DNA of 64,000 nucleotides from Flavobacteriales bacterium (GTDB taxonomy: Bacteria; Bacteroidota; Bacteroidia; Flavobacteriales_F; PHOS-HE28). Shown here piece by piece: positions 53,922 through 63,581 of the stretch. The stretch covers positions 42,040 through 106,039 of the forward strand of contig JAEUSU010000001.1 in NCBI GenBank assembly GCA_016788635.1, read 5' to 3'. A model generated the notes under the pieces. It saw only the letters and a list, made by a program, of their open reading frames with translations, did not search any database and was not told the DNA's origin. The position numbers and the translations under genes were made by a program. Each line of letters opens with the position of its first letter. The first letter of the stretch is position 1.

Positions 53922-53929
53922 TATTTTCG
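53922..53929 (+). promoter_or_regulatory. -7 promoter box for the DUF1573 gene
   Basis: TATTTTCG, full match to TAnnTTYG, 46 nt before the ATG at 53976. Just upstream is a direct repeat of CCTGTTAAG (53877-53896), which might be a regulatory site. Confidence 0.45.
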
Positions 53930-53975
53930 CGCCCGTTCCAACGCTTGAACCAACACAACCGAACTCCGCTCAGCC

Positions 53976-54521
53976 ATGAAGGACAACATCCAGATAGCCC
54001 TGCTGGTCATCATCGCCGGCATGGTTGGCTACCAGACTTTCTCAGGGGGCCAGGCAGGCACCGCCGCCGCAAGCGCCAACACGGCTTCCAACCCGGCTGT
54101 TACACCAACGAACCCAGCCGTGCCGCCCGCACAGAACATCGAGGCCAGCAAGGCATTCGACCCCATGGCCGCACAGAACAACACGCCCATTGACAACGGA
54201 CCAAAGACCACCTTGGCCTTTGGCAACTACGAGCATGATTTCGGCACCATCAAACAGAATTCCGAGAACAAGTACGTGTTCAGCTTCACGAACACGGGCA
54301 AGGAACCCCTGCTGATCGAGAATGCCACGGGATCATGCGGATGTACCGTGCCGAACTATCCGAAAAATCCGATCGCACCGGGTGCCAAAGGAGAGATCGA
54401 AGTGGTGTACAAGCCCGGCATGCAGGAGAACCAGCAGCAGAAGACCGTGACCGTCGTGGCGAACACCGAACCGAAACAGACCATCCTGCGCATCAAGGCG
54501 AACGTGGTGAAGGAAGGCTGA
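53976..54521 (+). CDS. DUF1573 exported protein
   Basis: A 181-residue protein with an N-terminal membrane anchor (about 5-21, IQIALLVIIAGMVGYQ), a low-complexity Ala/Asn/Pro/Thr linker (about 25-75) and one DUF1573 domain (about 78-180). Family hallmarks are FGNYEHDFGTIKQ and NATGSCGCTVPNYPKNPIAPG with the CGC pair. DUF1573 is an Ig-like domain abundant in Bacteroidota exported proteins; its role is not known. It has its own promoter box and is followed by a strong terminator. Confidence 0.9.
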   Translation: MKDNIQIALLVIIAGMVGYQTFSGGQAGTAAASANTASNPAVTPTNPAVPPAQNIEASKAFDPMAAQNNTPIDNGPKTTLAFGNYEHDFGTIKQNSENKYVFSFTNTGKEPLLIENATGSCGCTVPNYPKNPIAPGAKGEIEVVYKPGMQENQQQKTVTVVANTEPKQTILRIKANVVKEG

Positions 54522-54542
54522 GGACCTGCCCCTGTGATACCT

Positions 54543-54570
54543 GGAAGCCCCGGCCCCTGCCGGGGCTTCC
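54543..54570. terminator. Bidirectional hairpin terminator after DUF1573 and phhB
   Basis: Perfect 12-bp stem GGAAGCCCCGGC / GCCGGGGCTTCC with a CCCT loop, 21 bp after the DUF1573 stop and 4 bp beyond the stop of the convergent dehydratase gene. Confidence 0.8.
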
Positions 54571-54574
54571 GCGT

Positions 54575-54817
54575 TCAGTCCTCGACCAACCGATCGATGG
54601 CGGCAGCCAGGTCCCGGTCCTTCTGGGTGATGCGACCGCCGGCACTGTGCGTGCTCAAGGCGATGTGCACCCTGTTGTACACGTTTGACCATTCCGGATG
54701 ATGGTCCATGCGCTCGGCCAACATGGCCACGCGGGTCATGAAGGCGAACGCCTCACTGAAGTCTCGGAACTGGAACGTACGTTGCAGCTTGTGCTGTTCC
54801 TCCACCCAACCATCCAT
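54575..54817 (-). CDS. phhB: 4a-hydroxytetrahydrobiopterin dehydratase
   Basis: An 80-residue pterin-4a-carbinolamine dehydratase, shorter at the N-terminus than the usual 95-110 residues. It recycles the cofactor of aromatic amino acid hydroxylases. The signature [20 protein letters not shown] (near 37-56) with the catalytic His pair, and the following [11 protein letters not shown], are intact. The ATG is 2 bp after the stop of the S46 peptidase gene, so the two are probably co-transcribed. A longer form with a start at 54886 would overlap that gene and lacks family similarity. No hydroxylase gene is in the window. Confidence 0.92.
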   Translation of the reverse strand: MDGWVEEQHKLQRTFQFRDFSEAFAFMTRVAMLAERMDHHPEWSNVYNRVHIALSTHSAGGRITQKDRDLAAAIDRLVED

Positions 54818-54819
54818 GG

Positions 54820-56994
54820 CTATGGGGTTTGTTGCACGGGCCGGCGCACCAGGCTCATCTCCTCCACCAAGTGTCCAGCCCCGCATAGTTTGTCAACTAC
54901 GAAAAGGACATACCGGATATCGACCGCGATGTTGCGGCATTTCGCCGGATCGAACATGATGTCGCTCATGGTGCTCTCCCATGTGCGGTCGAAGTTCAAC
55001 CCAATAAGCTCACCATTCCCGTTCAGCACGGGGCTTCCACTGTTGCCACCCGTGGTGTGCAGGGAAGACGTGAAGCACACAGGCATTCGATCACCCTCGC
55101 CATACCGGCCATAGTCCCGGGCTTTGTGAAGGGCAATGAGCCCCTCAGGCACATCGAACTCGGGGTCCTCTGGTTTGAACTTCTCCATGATGCCATCCAA
55201 TGTGGTGAAGGACTTGTAGGTGATCCCATCCCGTGGATCGCTTCCCTCCACCTTTCCAAAGGACAGTCGAAGCGTGCTGTTCGCATCCGGCCACCACGCG
55301 CGTTCAGGGAACAGGATCAGCAACCCCTTCACGAAGCTGCGCATATCCGATTCGATGCCTTCGGCCAAGCGGGCCTGTTCGGGCTGCACCTTGTTCTGGT
55401 ATGAGGCCAGCAGGTCCATCGCCGCCCTGTAAGCAGGGTCAGCAGCAAGCTTCTTTGCGCTGCGAGGGGTGAAACTGCCGAGCCAGGTGAGCATGGCCTT
55501 CTCGGAGGTGAGCATTGAACGCGCATACAGCGCATCCACAAAGGCATCGGTCGACCCCTTGTACCGTGCGTCGATCTCTTTCAGCCAATCCGGGCCAAGC
55601 TTGGGATCTATCTCCGCGGCGTAGATCGGTAATTGGGCACGCATCACCCTTCGGTCCACCTCCACATCATAATCCTTGAAATGATCCTTTACCATTTTCT
55701 TCAACCGGGTCAGCTCCTCTTCCAGTTTGCCTTTCGCTTGCAGCGTGTCCGCTTCTGAAACCAGGGTCTTGAACCGTATCGCGAACCGGAACAATTCAGC
55801 ACCGGATAGAAGTTCGTTGAACAGGTCCCTGGCCTTGGCATAGGGTGCCTGATCCTGCACACGCTTCTGCAGGCTGCCCAACACCTCCGAATAGGGCCCA
55901 TCCTTCGAGCGCCGTTGATACTCCGCCTCCAGTTCGAGCTTGCGTTCCAACGCATTCATCTCCTTCAACCCACGCAGTTCACCGATCCACTTCTTGTAGG
56001 AATTGCTGATCCCGCTCTGCTTGGCCGCATACTGGATCCTCGTCTTATCGCTCGCACGCATGGCCTGGTCGATCACAGCCAGGCTGGCCTCGCGCATGCG
56101 GATGCGGATCGGGGCCTGGGTGGTCATCACGTACTGCACTGCTCCACTGGTCAGATAGCGTTGGGTGGTACCGGGGAATCCGAAGATCATGGCGAAGTCC
56201 CCTTCCTTGACCCCGTCCAGGCTGATGGGGAGCACATGCCGGGGAATGAAGGGCACATTGGTATCAGATGCCGGAGCGGGCTTGCCATCGCTTCCGGAGT
56301 AGATGCGGAACAAGCTGAAGTCACCGGTATGCCGGGGCCACATCCAGTTGTCCGTGTCACCCCCGAACTTGCCGATGGCCCCCGGCGGCGCCCCCACCAA
56401 CCGTACATCGAGGAAGGTCTCCGTTACGATGAGAAAGTAGCTGTTGCCAAAGTTGAAAGGGCGCACCACGGCCTTGAAATGTGTGCCTGTAGCCGCCTCA
56501 CGGGCAATGACCTCACCCAAGGCGGCTGCTTTAGCGCGCCGCTCGCCTTCAGAAAGTCCGTTCGAAAGCCCCTCCAACATCCGCGCGGTCACATCCTCCA
56601 TGCGGACAATGAAAGTGGCCGTGAGCCCTTCGTTCCGAAGTTCCTCTGCCCGCGATCGTGCCCAGAACCCGTTCTTCAGGTAGTCATGCTCCAGCGAACT
56701 GTGGCGCTGGATGGCACCGAAACCGCAATGGTGATTGGTCAGGATCAAGCCCTCCCCGGAGATGACCTCAGCCGTGCAGCCACCTCCGAACAACACCACC
56801 GCATCCTTGATACTGCCGTTGTTGATGCTATAGATGTCCTCGGCCGTTATGCGAAGCCCGGCAGCGACCATATCGCTCTCTATGGCCTTCAGGAGCGTGG
56901 GCACCCACATGCCCTCGTAAGCATGCGTAAACGGCGTAGGACCGACAAAGGCCAGCAAGATCAAAACCTTCATACCATGCAGAACAGACTTCAT
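54820..56994 (-). CDS. S46-family dipeptidyl-peptidase, DPP11-like
   Basis: A 724-residue exported peptidase (Porphyromonas DPP11 has 720). Signal peptide about 1-25 ([20 protein letters not shown] then PFTHA); an alternative ATG is at 56973. Triad: His near 89 in LTNHHCGFG, Asp in [12 protein letters not shown] near 227 and Ser652 in GGNSGSP. Residue 670 is Arg in [10 protein letters not shown], 18 after the Ser, the same place as Arg673 in DPP11, which gives Asp/Glu specificity; DPP7 has Gly there. It removes dipeptides from peptides in the periplasm. Upstream is a weak box (CTATTTTG about 45 nt before the ATG). Confidence 0.93.
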   Translation of the reverse strand: MKSVLHGMKVLILLAFVGPTPFTHAYEGMWVPTLLKAIESDMVAAGLRITAEDIYSINNGSIKDAVVLFGGGCTAEVISGEGLILTNHHCGFGAIQRHSSLEHDYLKNGFWARSRAEELRNEGLTATFIVRMEDVTARMLEGLSNGLSEGERRAKAAALGEVIAREAATGTHFKAVVRPFNFGNSYFLIVTETFLDVRLVGAPPGAIGKFGGDTDNWMWPRHTGDFSLFRIYSGSDGKPAPASDTNVPFIPRHVLPISLDGVKEGDFAMIFGFPGTTQRYLTSGAVQYVMTTQAPIRIRMREASLAVIDQAMRASDKTRIQYAAKQSGISNSYKKWIGELRGLKEMNALERKLELEAEYQRRSKDGPYSEVLGSLQKRVQDQAPYAKARDLFNELLSGAELFRFAIRFKTLVSEADTLQAKGKLEEELTRLKKMVKDHFKDYDVEVDRRVMRAQLPIYAAEIDPKLGPDWLKEIDARYKGSTDAFVDALYARSMLTSEKAMLTWLGSFTPRSAKKLAADPAYRAAMDLLASYQNKVQPEQARLAEGIESDMRSFVKGLLILFPERAWWPDANSTLRLSFGKVEGSDPRDGITYKSFTTLDGIMEKFKPEDPEFDVPEGLIALHKARDYGRYGEGDRMPVCFTSSLHTTGGNSGSPVLNGNGELIGLNFDRTWESTMSDIMFDPAKCRNIAVDIRYVLFVVDKLCGAGHLVEEMSLVRRPVQQTP

Positions 56995-57173
56995 CTGGGG
57001 TGATCGGCCCAATAAGGCTGGGCCATGCGGCCAAAATAGCAAGCTCGTCCACCCGAAGGACCGGATCTGGTTCAGCTCGCACTGCAACCGACCGGGTCTT
57101 TCCCACGTAGGAACGGCCGCCATATCAGGCTGTTGGACACTCAATAGACGCCCTTTCACCCACCGGAACTGTT

Positions 57174-60100
57174 GTGAAAAAGCGGTCCTCACGCACCCGT
57201 TTGCGACTCCTCATGGTCCTTGGGACCTGCGCGGTGCTTGTGCTCGGTGCTCAAGCACAGCCGTCCGCATGGGATTGGGCCTGGCAGGGCAACAGCGGTA
57301 CCAATAGTGCGGTACGCGATATTGTGGTGGACACATCAGCCGCGGCGATCTACTCCGTTGGCCTGGCGGATGGCACTTCTATTCTGGGCGCCTTGGGCGT
57401 GGTGGGAAACGCGGATGGCTTTCTTAGAAGATCGAACCAAGCTGGCACCCAGCAATGGGTAAGGAAGATCGGCGGCGGTGGCACGGACGGCGCCTCCGCA
57501 GTGGCAGTGGATGCGTTGGGCCGGGTCTACGTCACAGGGTATTTCAGTACTACGGTCATTGGCATTCCCAGCTACGTACCCATGCTTTCTTCGGGTGGCA
57601 GGGACCTGTTCATTGCCTGCTTCAACTCGAACGGCGACCACCAATGGACCACCACAGGTGGCGGCATCGGTGATGAACAGGGCGTTTCGATCGCTGTTCA
57701 TGGTGCGAACCTCTATGTCCTTGCGCTCACCACCAACGCATTGACATACCCCACACAGGTGGTCAATGACATTTCACCCAGCAACGATAGAAAGGGCGCC
57801 CTGCTCTGCCTGGACATGAACGGGAACGTGGTCTGGCGGCGCGATGCCACCTCTCCCGCGGGACATGTGACCGTCGCCGACCTCGCCGCAGATGCATCTG
57901 GTGTAGCCGTTTCAGCCACCTATCAGGGCACTTTGATGGGTTGGTCCAATGTACTGGGCAACAGCTTGGGCATGGTGACCGCGGCATCAGGCACGACCAA
58001 CGGTTCCGTCACCTTCTTCGATCACACGGGCAACCTGATCTGGGGGCAGGCCATTTCCAACCCGGGCGATGGAAGCATCCAGTGCAATGGCATCACCACC
58101 GGTTGCGGTGCGGTATATGTCACTGGGAACACCCACAATGGATCCACCTTCCCGAACGGGGTATTGGTCACCACGGGAAGTCCGCATGACCATGGCTACC
58201 TGGCCGCACTGGACAAGCTGAACGGAGAAACGCGTTGGGTGTCCACCTTCCACGGGCCGGAAGACCATATGAACATCGGCCGCGGACTGGCACGCCACCC
58301 CAGGGGCGGAGTGCTGCTGTCCGCCACTTACAAAGGGCAGGCGGTACTTACGGGTGGCACCACGATCAACTCCTCGGGTGGCGGTGGATACGACCAGGAT
58401 ATGCTCATCGCCCGGTTCACCGCATATGGTGCATTGGATTGGGCCCTATCCGCTGACGGTCCGCAAAACGATATTCCACATGCCATTGCAGTGGACCAAC
58501 AAGGCGCGGTGCACGTTGGAGGGGCATTCCGGGATCAACTAAGCCTGTATCCGATCAATTTATCGGCTTCCGGAACACTGAATGCCTTTCAGACCAAACT
58601 GACCGATGGATTGGGCGCATACTGGCCCAGCAACCCGACCATCTGGTATGGTCCATCCACCTTGTGCAATGCCGGCGCACCCTTAATGCTGGCTGACTTC
58701 CTGATCACACCAGCCACCAAGTATGCGGCGCTGGTGGTCAGCAGTTCATCTGTGGGCACACCCAATGCGATCCTTGGCGCACCTGATGCCATCGCTTCAC
58801 AGTTCGTGCTGGCAGGTGCCACCATGGTACTGGACCTGGGCTACCTGCTTCCCCAAGGCCGCGGGGTGCGGGTCACCTGGAGAAAACATACAGCCGGCGG
58901 ACCCACTGCTTACATACCGATCGAAGTGTCCGCAGACATGGTCACGTGGACACCTGCGATGGCTCCCATCAATCCGATCTCTGGCACGGCCTGGGTCACC
59001 AATCTGGTCGAGCTGCCCACGGCCGCGCGCTACTTGCGCATCACACGGGGCGCAGCGCCGGCCTTTCAAGTGGATGCCGTGCGTTATCGTGTGGGCAATA
59101 TTGGTGGTGGTACCTGGAGCGGGCCTGGTGTCGTGGGGGGCATGTTCGACCCACAGGGGCTTTCGGGGCCGATCACCCTCACTTATTCGATCACCTATGG
59201 TACATGCACCTGGTCGCACGCGCAGGTCATTGACCTGAGCAGCAGTCCTACGGCAGGTACTCTGAACGGACCGTCGCTGGTATGTACAGGGGAGAACGCA
59301 ACCATGCTGCTCTCCAACGGAACACCAGACGACAACATCTGGTATGCCAGTACGAACGGCGGTACCAATTGGAGCATCATCGCCACCAACGCCACCACCC
59401 TGACCCTAACGAACCTGACCACCACACACCTGATCCGTGTGGAGCAGGACCATGGGGTCTGTGGTACCTCCGTCTCCAATACGCATCAGGTAACGGTGGA
59501 TAATTCGCCACCGGTCATCACCTGCCCGAACATGATCCCCATCCTGGATGTGGGTGCCGGCTGCACTGCCGCCCTTCCTGACATGACCCCGGCGACCACT
59601 GCCACAAGCACATGCGGCACCCCGGTCATCAGCCAAAGCCCCCCGGCGGGAACCATGTTCGGACCTGGGGACGTGAGCGTAACGATGATCGCCACAACGG
59701 GCACTTACACCAGTACATGTGCATTCAATGTGCCGGTCGTGGACATGACAGGCCCGAGTATCATCAACTGTCCATCGAATATCATCACCACCTGTGCCGT
59801 GGGAAGCTGTGGTGCCATCGTTTCGTGGACGGAACCGAATGTTCTGGATGCATGCCCTGGTTCCACGATCGTACGCACAACAGGAATGGCAAATGGAAGT
59901 TCCTTTCCAGTAGGCGTTACCCCGGTCACCTACCAGGCCACGGACGCCTTTGGCAATGTCACGTGGTGTTCGTTCACGGTAACGGTGAATGACAACATTC
60001 AACCCCTGATCGCCTGTCCTGAGGATATCTTCAGAGTGTCAGACCCAGGGATCTGCGGTGCGGTGGTGAACTACCCCACTCCGACAGCCACGGACAACTG

Positions 60101-63100
60101 CACTACTGTAAGCGTGGTCCGCACATCAGGCCCCGCAAGCGGCTCCATCTTCCCTGTCGGAACGACCATCGTTACCCACCAAGCCACCGATGCTGCCGGC
60201 AATACGCGTAACTGCTCCTTCTGGATAATCGTGGTGGATGGGCAAGCTCCGGTATTCAGCGCCAAACCCGATGTCGTTGCACCGGCGAACCCTGCGACTT
60301 GTGGCGCGAACGTGAGCTATGCCTTGCCAGTTGCGACCGATGCGTGCAGCACCTGCCCCGTGGTGGGCACTCCTGGCGGCACCTTACCCCTGGGTAGCTA
60401 CATGGGGCGCACCTATTATCTCCGGAACACGGCTTCCACCTGGGGAAGTGCGAACCAGTTCGCCACTGGTATCGGCGGACGTTTGGCGATCATCACCAAT
60501 GCCGCCATGAACGCCTGGCTGCGGAATGCCGTGGATGTGGTGCTGGGCACACCCACCGGCAGTGGTAGCCCTTTCTGGGTCGGGTATTCCGATGCCGGAG
60601 TGGAAGGCAGCTGGCTTTGGGTGAATGGCTCAGCGGGCACCTATGTCAATTGGGACACTGGTCAACCCAATGACCTGAGCAACCAGGACTACGCCGAAAT
60701 GGGCCCGACCGGTACATGGAACGATGAGCGGAACATAGCCACCCGGATCTCCGTGATCGAGATGGAGTCCGTCTGCATCACACCACAGCTGGTCTCCGGC
60801 GCGCCCTCAGGAAGTTTCTTTCCGATCGGCGCGCATCCCATCACCTACTCTTCCACCGATGCCACGGGCCATGTCTCGCTACAGTCCTTCAATGTGATCG
60901 TGAATGACGTAAGCGCACCGCAGGTGATCTGCCCGATGAGCGCTACCATTCAGATCATGCTTGGACCAGGATGTACGGGCGTACTTCCCGACCTGCGCGA
61001 TTCGCTAAGCATTACTGACTGCAGCCCATGGACCGCGGTCATGAGCCCTGCACCTGGATCGGTCGTTGGAAATGACACGCTCATTTCAGTGTCCATTGTG
61101 GTACAGGATGACAAAGGGAACAGTGTGGTCCATCCGCATACCGTTCATTTCGTGGATACCGTACCTCCTCAAATCACCTGTCCGGCGGACATCAGCATGG
61201 ACGAGACCGGCGGGTGTGTTGTCACCGGCCTTGCGCTTGGTGCCGCTGTAGGGACCGACAATTGTGGCATCCCTGTGATCACAAACGACGCTGCGCTGAT
61301 CTTCCCACTTGGGGCCACGACGATCACCTGGACGGCAACCGACCTGTCAGGCCTCACAGCCGTTTGCACGCAGACAATTGTCGTCACGGACCCACAACCG
61401 CCTGTTCTATCCAACTGTCCGACGGATACCATTCTTACAGCCGCACCAGGACAATGCACCGCGCAACTCACCTGGGCATCTCCCTTGGTCACGGACAATT
61501 GTCCTTCCACGCTCACCTTGACCGGCCCACCGAGTGGCAGTCAGTTCCCTGTGGGTACGACCACGCTTCATTATACCGCATCTGACGGAACACAAAACAC
61601 GAGCTGCAGCTTCGATGTGACCGTGACACTGCCCGTGCCGGACCTCGTATATGCGTCGACCAGCCTCTGCCAGAACGATGGCCCCATTCTTCCCACTCTC
61701 GCCACTCCAGCAGGTGGTGTGTTCAGTGACCTGACCCAACCCGGCACGATCGACCCGGTCACCGGCTTGTTCAACCCCACTTTGGCTTCACCCGGCCCAC
61801 ACACGATCGCGTACACCTTCGCCGGGCCTTGCGTGGTACAGGACAACTACGTCATCAACGTCATCTCGCCCCCTAACCCAGGAACGGATGGCACGCTGAC
61901 CGTATGCAGCCTGGGTTCGCCTCAAAGCCTGCTGGCCTTCCTTGGAGGCATGCCTGCTGCCGGTGGTGCCTGGTCAGGTCCGAGTACGGTTACAGGGCAC
62001 ACTTATAACCCCTTGACCATGGATCCAGGGGTATACACCTACACCGTGAACGGCACCGCACCTTGTGCAGCAGCCAGCGCCACTGTGACCGTTTCGGAGA
62101 CCCTTGCACCGATATGGTATGCTGATGTGGATGGTGATGGCTTCGGAGATCCGGGTGTGAGTACCGCGGCTTGTACACAACCGGTGGGCTATGTACTGAA
62201 TGACACCGATCTCTGTCCGAACGACCCGCTGAAACAGGCTCCTGGGAACTGTGGTTGTGGAGTATCGGAAACAGCATGTCTCGATTGCGCAGGGATCCCT
62301 TTCGGTGCTGCCGTGATCGACAACTGCGGTACCTGCGTGGATGGCACCACCGGTCTCACCGCCTGCGTGCAGGACTGCTTCGGCATTTGGGAAGGCACTG
62401 CCTATCTCGACAACTGCAGCATATGCGTGGGTGGGACCACAGGACTCACCGCCTGCGTACAGGACTGCAATAGCACCTGGGGCGGCTCAGCCTTCATTGA
62501 CAACTGTGGGACCTGCGTGGGTGGCACCACCGGGCTCACCGCCTGCGCGCAGGACTGCTTCGGCATTTGGGGGGGTGCTGCCTACCTTGATAACTGCGGC
62601 ATATGCGTGGGTGGCACCACAGGACTCACCGCCTGCGTACAGGACTGCAACAGCACCTGGGGTGGCACAGCCTTCATTGACAACTGCGGGGTCTGCGTGG
62701 GCGGCACCACCGGCCTGACCGCTTGCGTTCAGGACTGCAACAGCACCTGGGGTGGCACGGCCTTCATCGACAACTGCGGAACATGCGTGGGCGGTACCAC
62801 TGGTCTCACAGCCTGCGTTCAGGACTGCAATAGCACCTGGGGCGGCACCGCGTTCATCGACAACTGCGGAACCTGCGTGGGCGGCACCACCGGACTTACG
62901 GCCTGCGTACAGGACTGCAACAGCACCTGGGGTGGCACAGCCTTCATTGACAACTGCGGGGTCTGCGTGGGCGGTACCACCGGCCTGACCGCTTGCGTTC
63001 AGGACTGCAACAGCACCTGGGGTGGCACGGCCTTCATCGACAACTGCGGGACCTGGGTGGGCGGTACTCCAGGCCTAACCGCTTGCGTTCAGGACTGCAA

Positions 63101-63581
63101 CAGCACTTGGGGTGGCACGGCGTTCATCGACAACTGCGGACCATGCGTGGGTGGGACCACAGGACTCACCGACTGCGTACAGGACTGCAATCGCACGTGG
63201 GGGGGCTCAGCCTTCCTTGACATCTGTGGGACCTGCGTGGGCGGCACCACCGGACTTACGGCCTGCGTACAGGACTGCAACAGCACCTGGGGTGGCACGG
63301 CCTTCATTGACAACTGCGGAACCTGCGTGGGTGGCACCACGGGTCTCACCGCTTGCGTTCAGGACTGCAACAGCACCTGGGGTGGCACGGCCTTCATCGA
63401 CAACTGCGGGACCTGTGTGGGCGGTACTACAGGCCTAACCGCTTGCGTTCAGGACTGCAACAGCACTTGGGGTGGCACCGCGTTCATCGACAACTGCGGA
63501 ACATGCGTGGGTGGGACCACAGGACTCACCGCCTGCGTACAGGACTGCAATAGCACCTGGGGCGGATCTTGCTTCATCTAG
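57174..63581 (+). CDS. Giant adhesin-like protein with HYR, C-type lectin and Cys-rich repeats (open reading continues)
   Basis: 2135 codons from a GTG start to an in-frame TAG. Signal peptide about 1-28 (MKKRSSRTRLRLLMVLGTCA...). Layout by residue: 30-480, beta-propeller-like repeats (ASAVAVDALGRVYVTGYF type); 502-642, discoidin-like domain; 776-1035, HYR domains (PPVITCP, GPSIINCP, QPLIACP); 1072-1200, C-type lectin-like domain with WVGYSDAG and QPNDLSNQDYAEM; 1205-1486, more HYR; 1651-1700, a Ca-binding-like DVDGDGFGDPG segment with Cys; from 1702, 30-residue Cys-rich repeats. The repeats run past the TAG in the same frame to the window edge, so the true product is probably longer. A surface adhesin is likely; a sorting domain would lie beyond the window. 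Confidence 0.85.
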   Translation: MKKRSSRTRLRLLMVLGTCAVLVLGAQAQPSAWDWAWQGNSGTNSAVRDIVVDTSAAAIYSVGLADGTSILGALGVVGNADGFLRRSNQAGTQQWVRKIGGGGTDGASAVAVDALGRVYVTGYFSTTVIGIPSYVPMLSSGGRDLFIACFNSNGDHQWTTTGGGIGDEQGVSIAVHGANLYVLALTTNALTYPTQVVNDISPSNDRKGALLCLDMNGNVVWRRDATSPAGHVTVADLAADASGVAVSATYQGTLMGWSNVLGNSLGMVTAASGTTNGSVTFFDHTGNLIWGQAISNPGDGSIQCNGITTGCGAVYVTGNTHNGSTFPNGVLVTTGSPHDHGYLAALDKLNGETRWVSTFHGPEDHMNIGRGLARHPRGGVLLSATYKGQAVLTGGTTINSSGGGGYDQDMLIARFTAYGALDWALSADGPQNDIPHAIAVDQQGAVHVGGAFRDQLSLYPINLSASGTLNAFQTKLTDGLGAYWPSNPTIWYGPSTLCNAGAPLMLADFLITPATKYAALVVSSSSVGTPNAILGAPDAIASQFVLAGATMVLDLGYLLPQGRGVRVTWRKHTAGGPTAYIPIEVSADMVTWTPAMAPINPISGTAWVTNLVELPTAARYLRITRGAAPAFQVDAVRYRVGNIGGGTWSGPGVVGGMFDPQGLSGPITLTYSITYGTCTWSHAQVIDLSSSPTAGTLNGPSLVCTGENATMLLSNGTPDDNIWYASTNGGTNWSIIATNATTLTLTNLTTTHLIRVEQDHGVCGTSVSNTHQVTVDNSPPVITCPNMIPILDVGAGCTAALPDMTPATTATSTCGTPVISQSPPAGTMFGPGDVSVTMIATTGTYTSTCAFNVPVVDMTGPSIINCPSNIITTCAVGSCGAIVSWTEPNVLDACPGSTIVRTTGMANGSSFPVGVTPVTYQATDAFGNVTWCSFTVTVNDNIQPLIACPEDIFRVSDPGICGAVVNYPTPTATDNCTTVSVVRTSGPASGSIFPVGTTIVTHQATDAAGNTRNCSFWIIVVDGQAPVFSAKPDVVAPANPATCGANVSYALPVATDACSTCPVVGTPGGTLPLGSYMGRTYYLRNTASTWGSANQFATGIGGRLAIITNAAMNAWLRNAVDVVLGTPTGSGSPFWVGYSDAGVEGSWLWVNGSAGTYVNWDTGQPNDLSNQDYAEMGPTGTWNDERNIATRISVIEMESVCITPQLVSGAPSGSFFPIGAHPITYSSTDATGHVSLQSFNVIVNDVSAPQVICPMSATIQIMLGPGCTGVLPDLRDSLSITDCSPWTAVMSPAPGSVVGNDTLISVSIVVQDDKGNSVVHPHTVHFVDTVPPQITCPADISMDETGGCVVTGLALGAAVGTDNCGIPVITNDAALIFPLGATTITWTATDLSGLTAVCTQTIVVTDPQPPVLSNCPTDTILTAAPGQCTAQLTWASPLVTDNCPSTLTLTGPPSGSQFPVGTTTLHYTASDGTQNTSCSFDVTVTLPVPDLVYASTSLCQNDGPILPTLATPAGGVFSDLTQPGTIDPVTGLFNPTLASPGPHTIAYTFAGPCVVQDNYVINVISPPNPGTDGTLTVCSLGSPQSLLAFLGGMPAAGGAWSGPSTVTGHTYNPLTMDPGVYTYTVNGTAPCAAASATVTVSETLAPIWYADVDGDGFGDPGVSTAACTQPVGYVLNDTDLCPNDPLKQAPGNCGCGVSETACLDCAGIPFGAAVIDNCGTCVDGTTGLTACVQDCFGIWEGTAYLDNCSICVGGTTGLTACVQDCNSTWGGSAFIDNCGTCVGGTTGLTACAQDCFGIWGGAAYLDNCGICVGGTTGLTACVQDCNSTWGGTAFIDNCGVCVGGTTGLTACVQDCNSTWGGTAFIDNCGTCVGGTTGLTACVQDCNSTWGGTAFIDNCGTCVGGTTGLTACVQDCNSTWGGTAFIDNCGVCVGGTTGLTACVQDCNSTWGGTAFIDNCGTWVGGTPGLTACVQDCNSTWGGTAFIDNCGPCVGGTTGLTDCVQDCNRTWGGSAFLDICGTCVGGTTGLTACVQDCNSTWGGTAFIDNCGTCVGGTTGLTACVQDCNSTWGGTAFIDNCGTCVGGTTGLTACVQDCNSTWGGTAFIDNCGTCVGGTTGLTACVQDCNSTWGGSCFI

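Noticed and set aside
57006..57024. GGCCCA-TGGGCC inverted repeat in the divergent region between the S46 peptidase and giant-protein genes
   Set aside because: Only 6 bp arms; not distinguishable from chance in GC-rich DNA.
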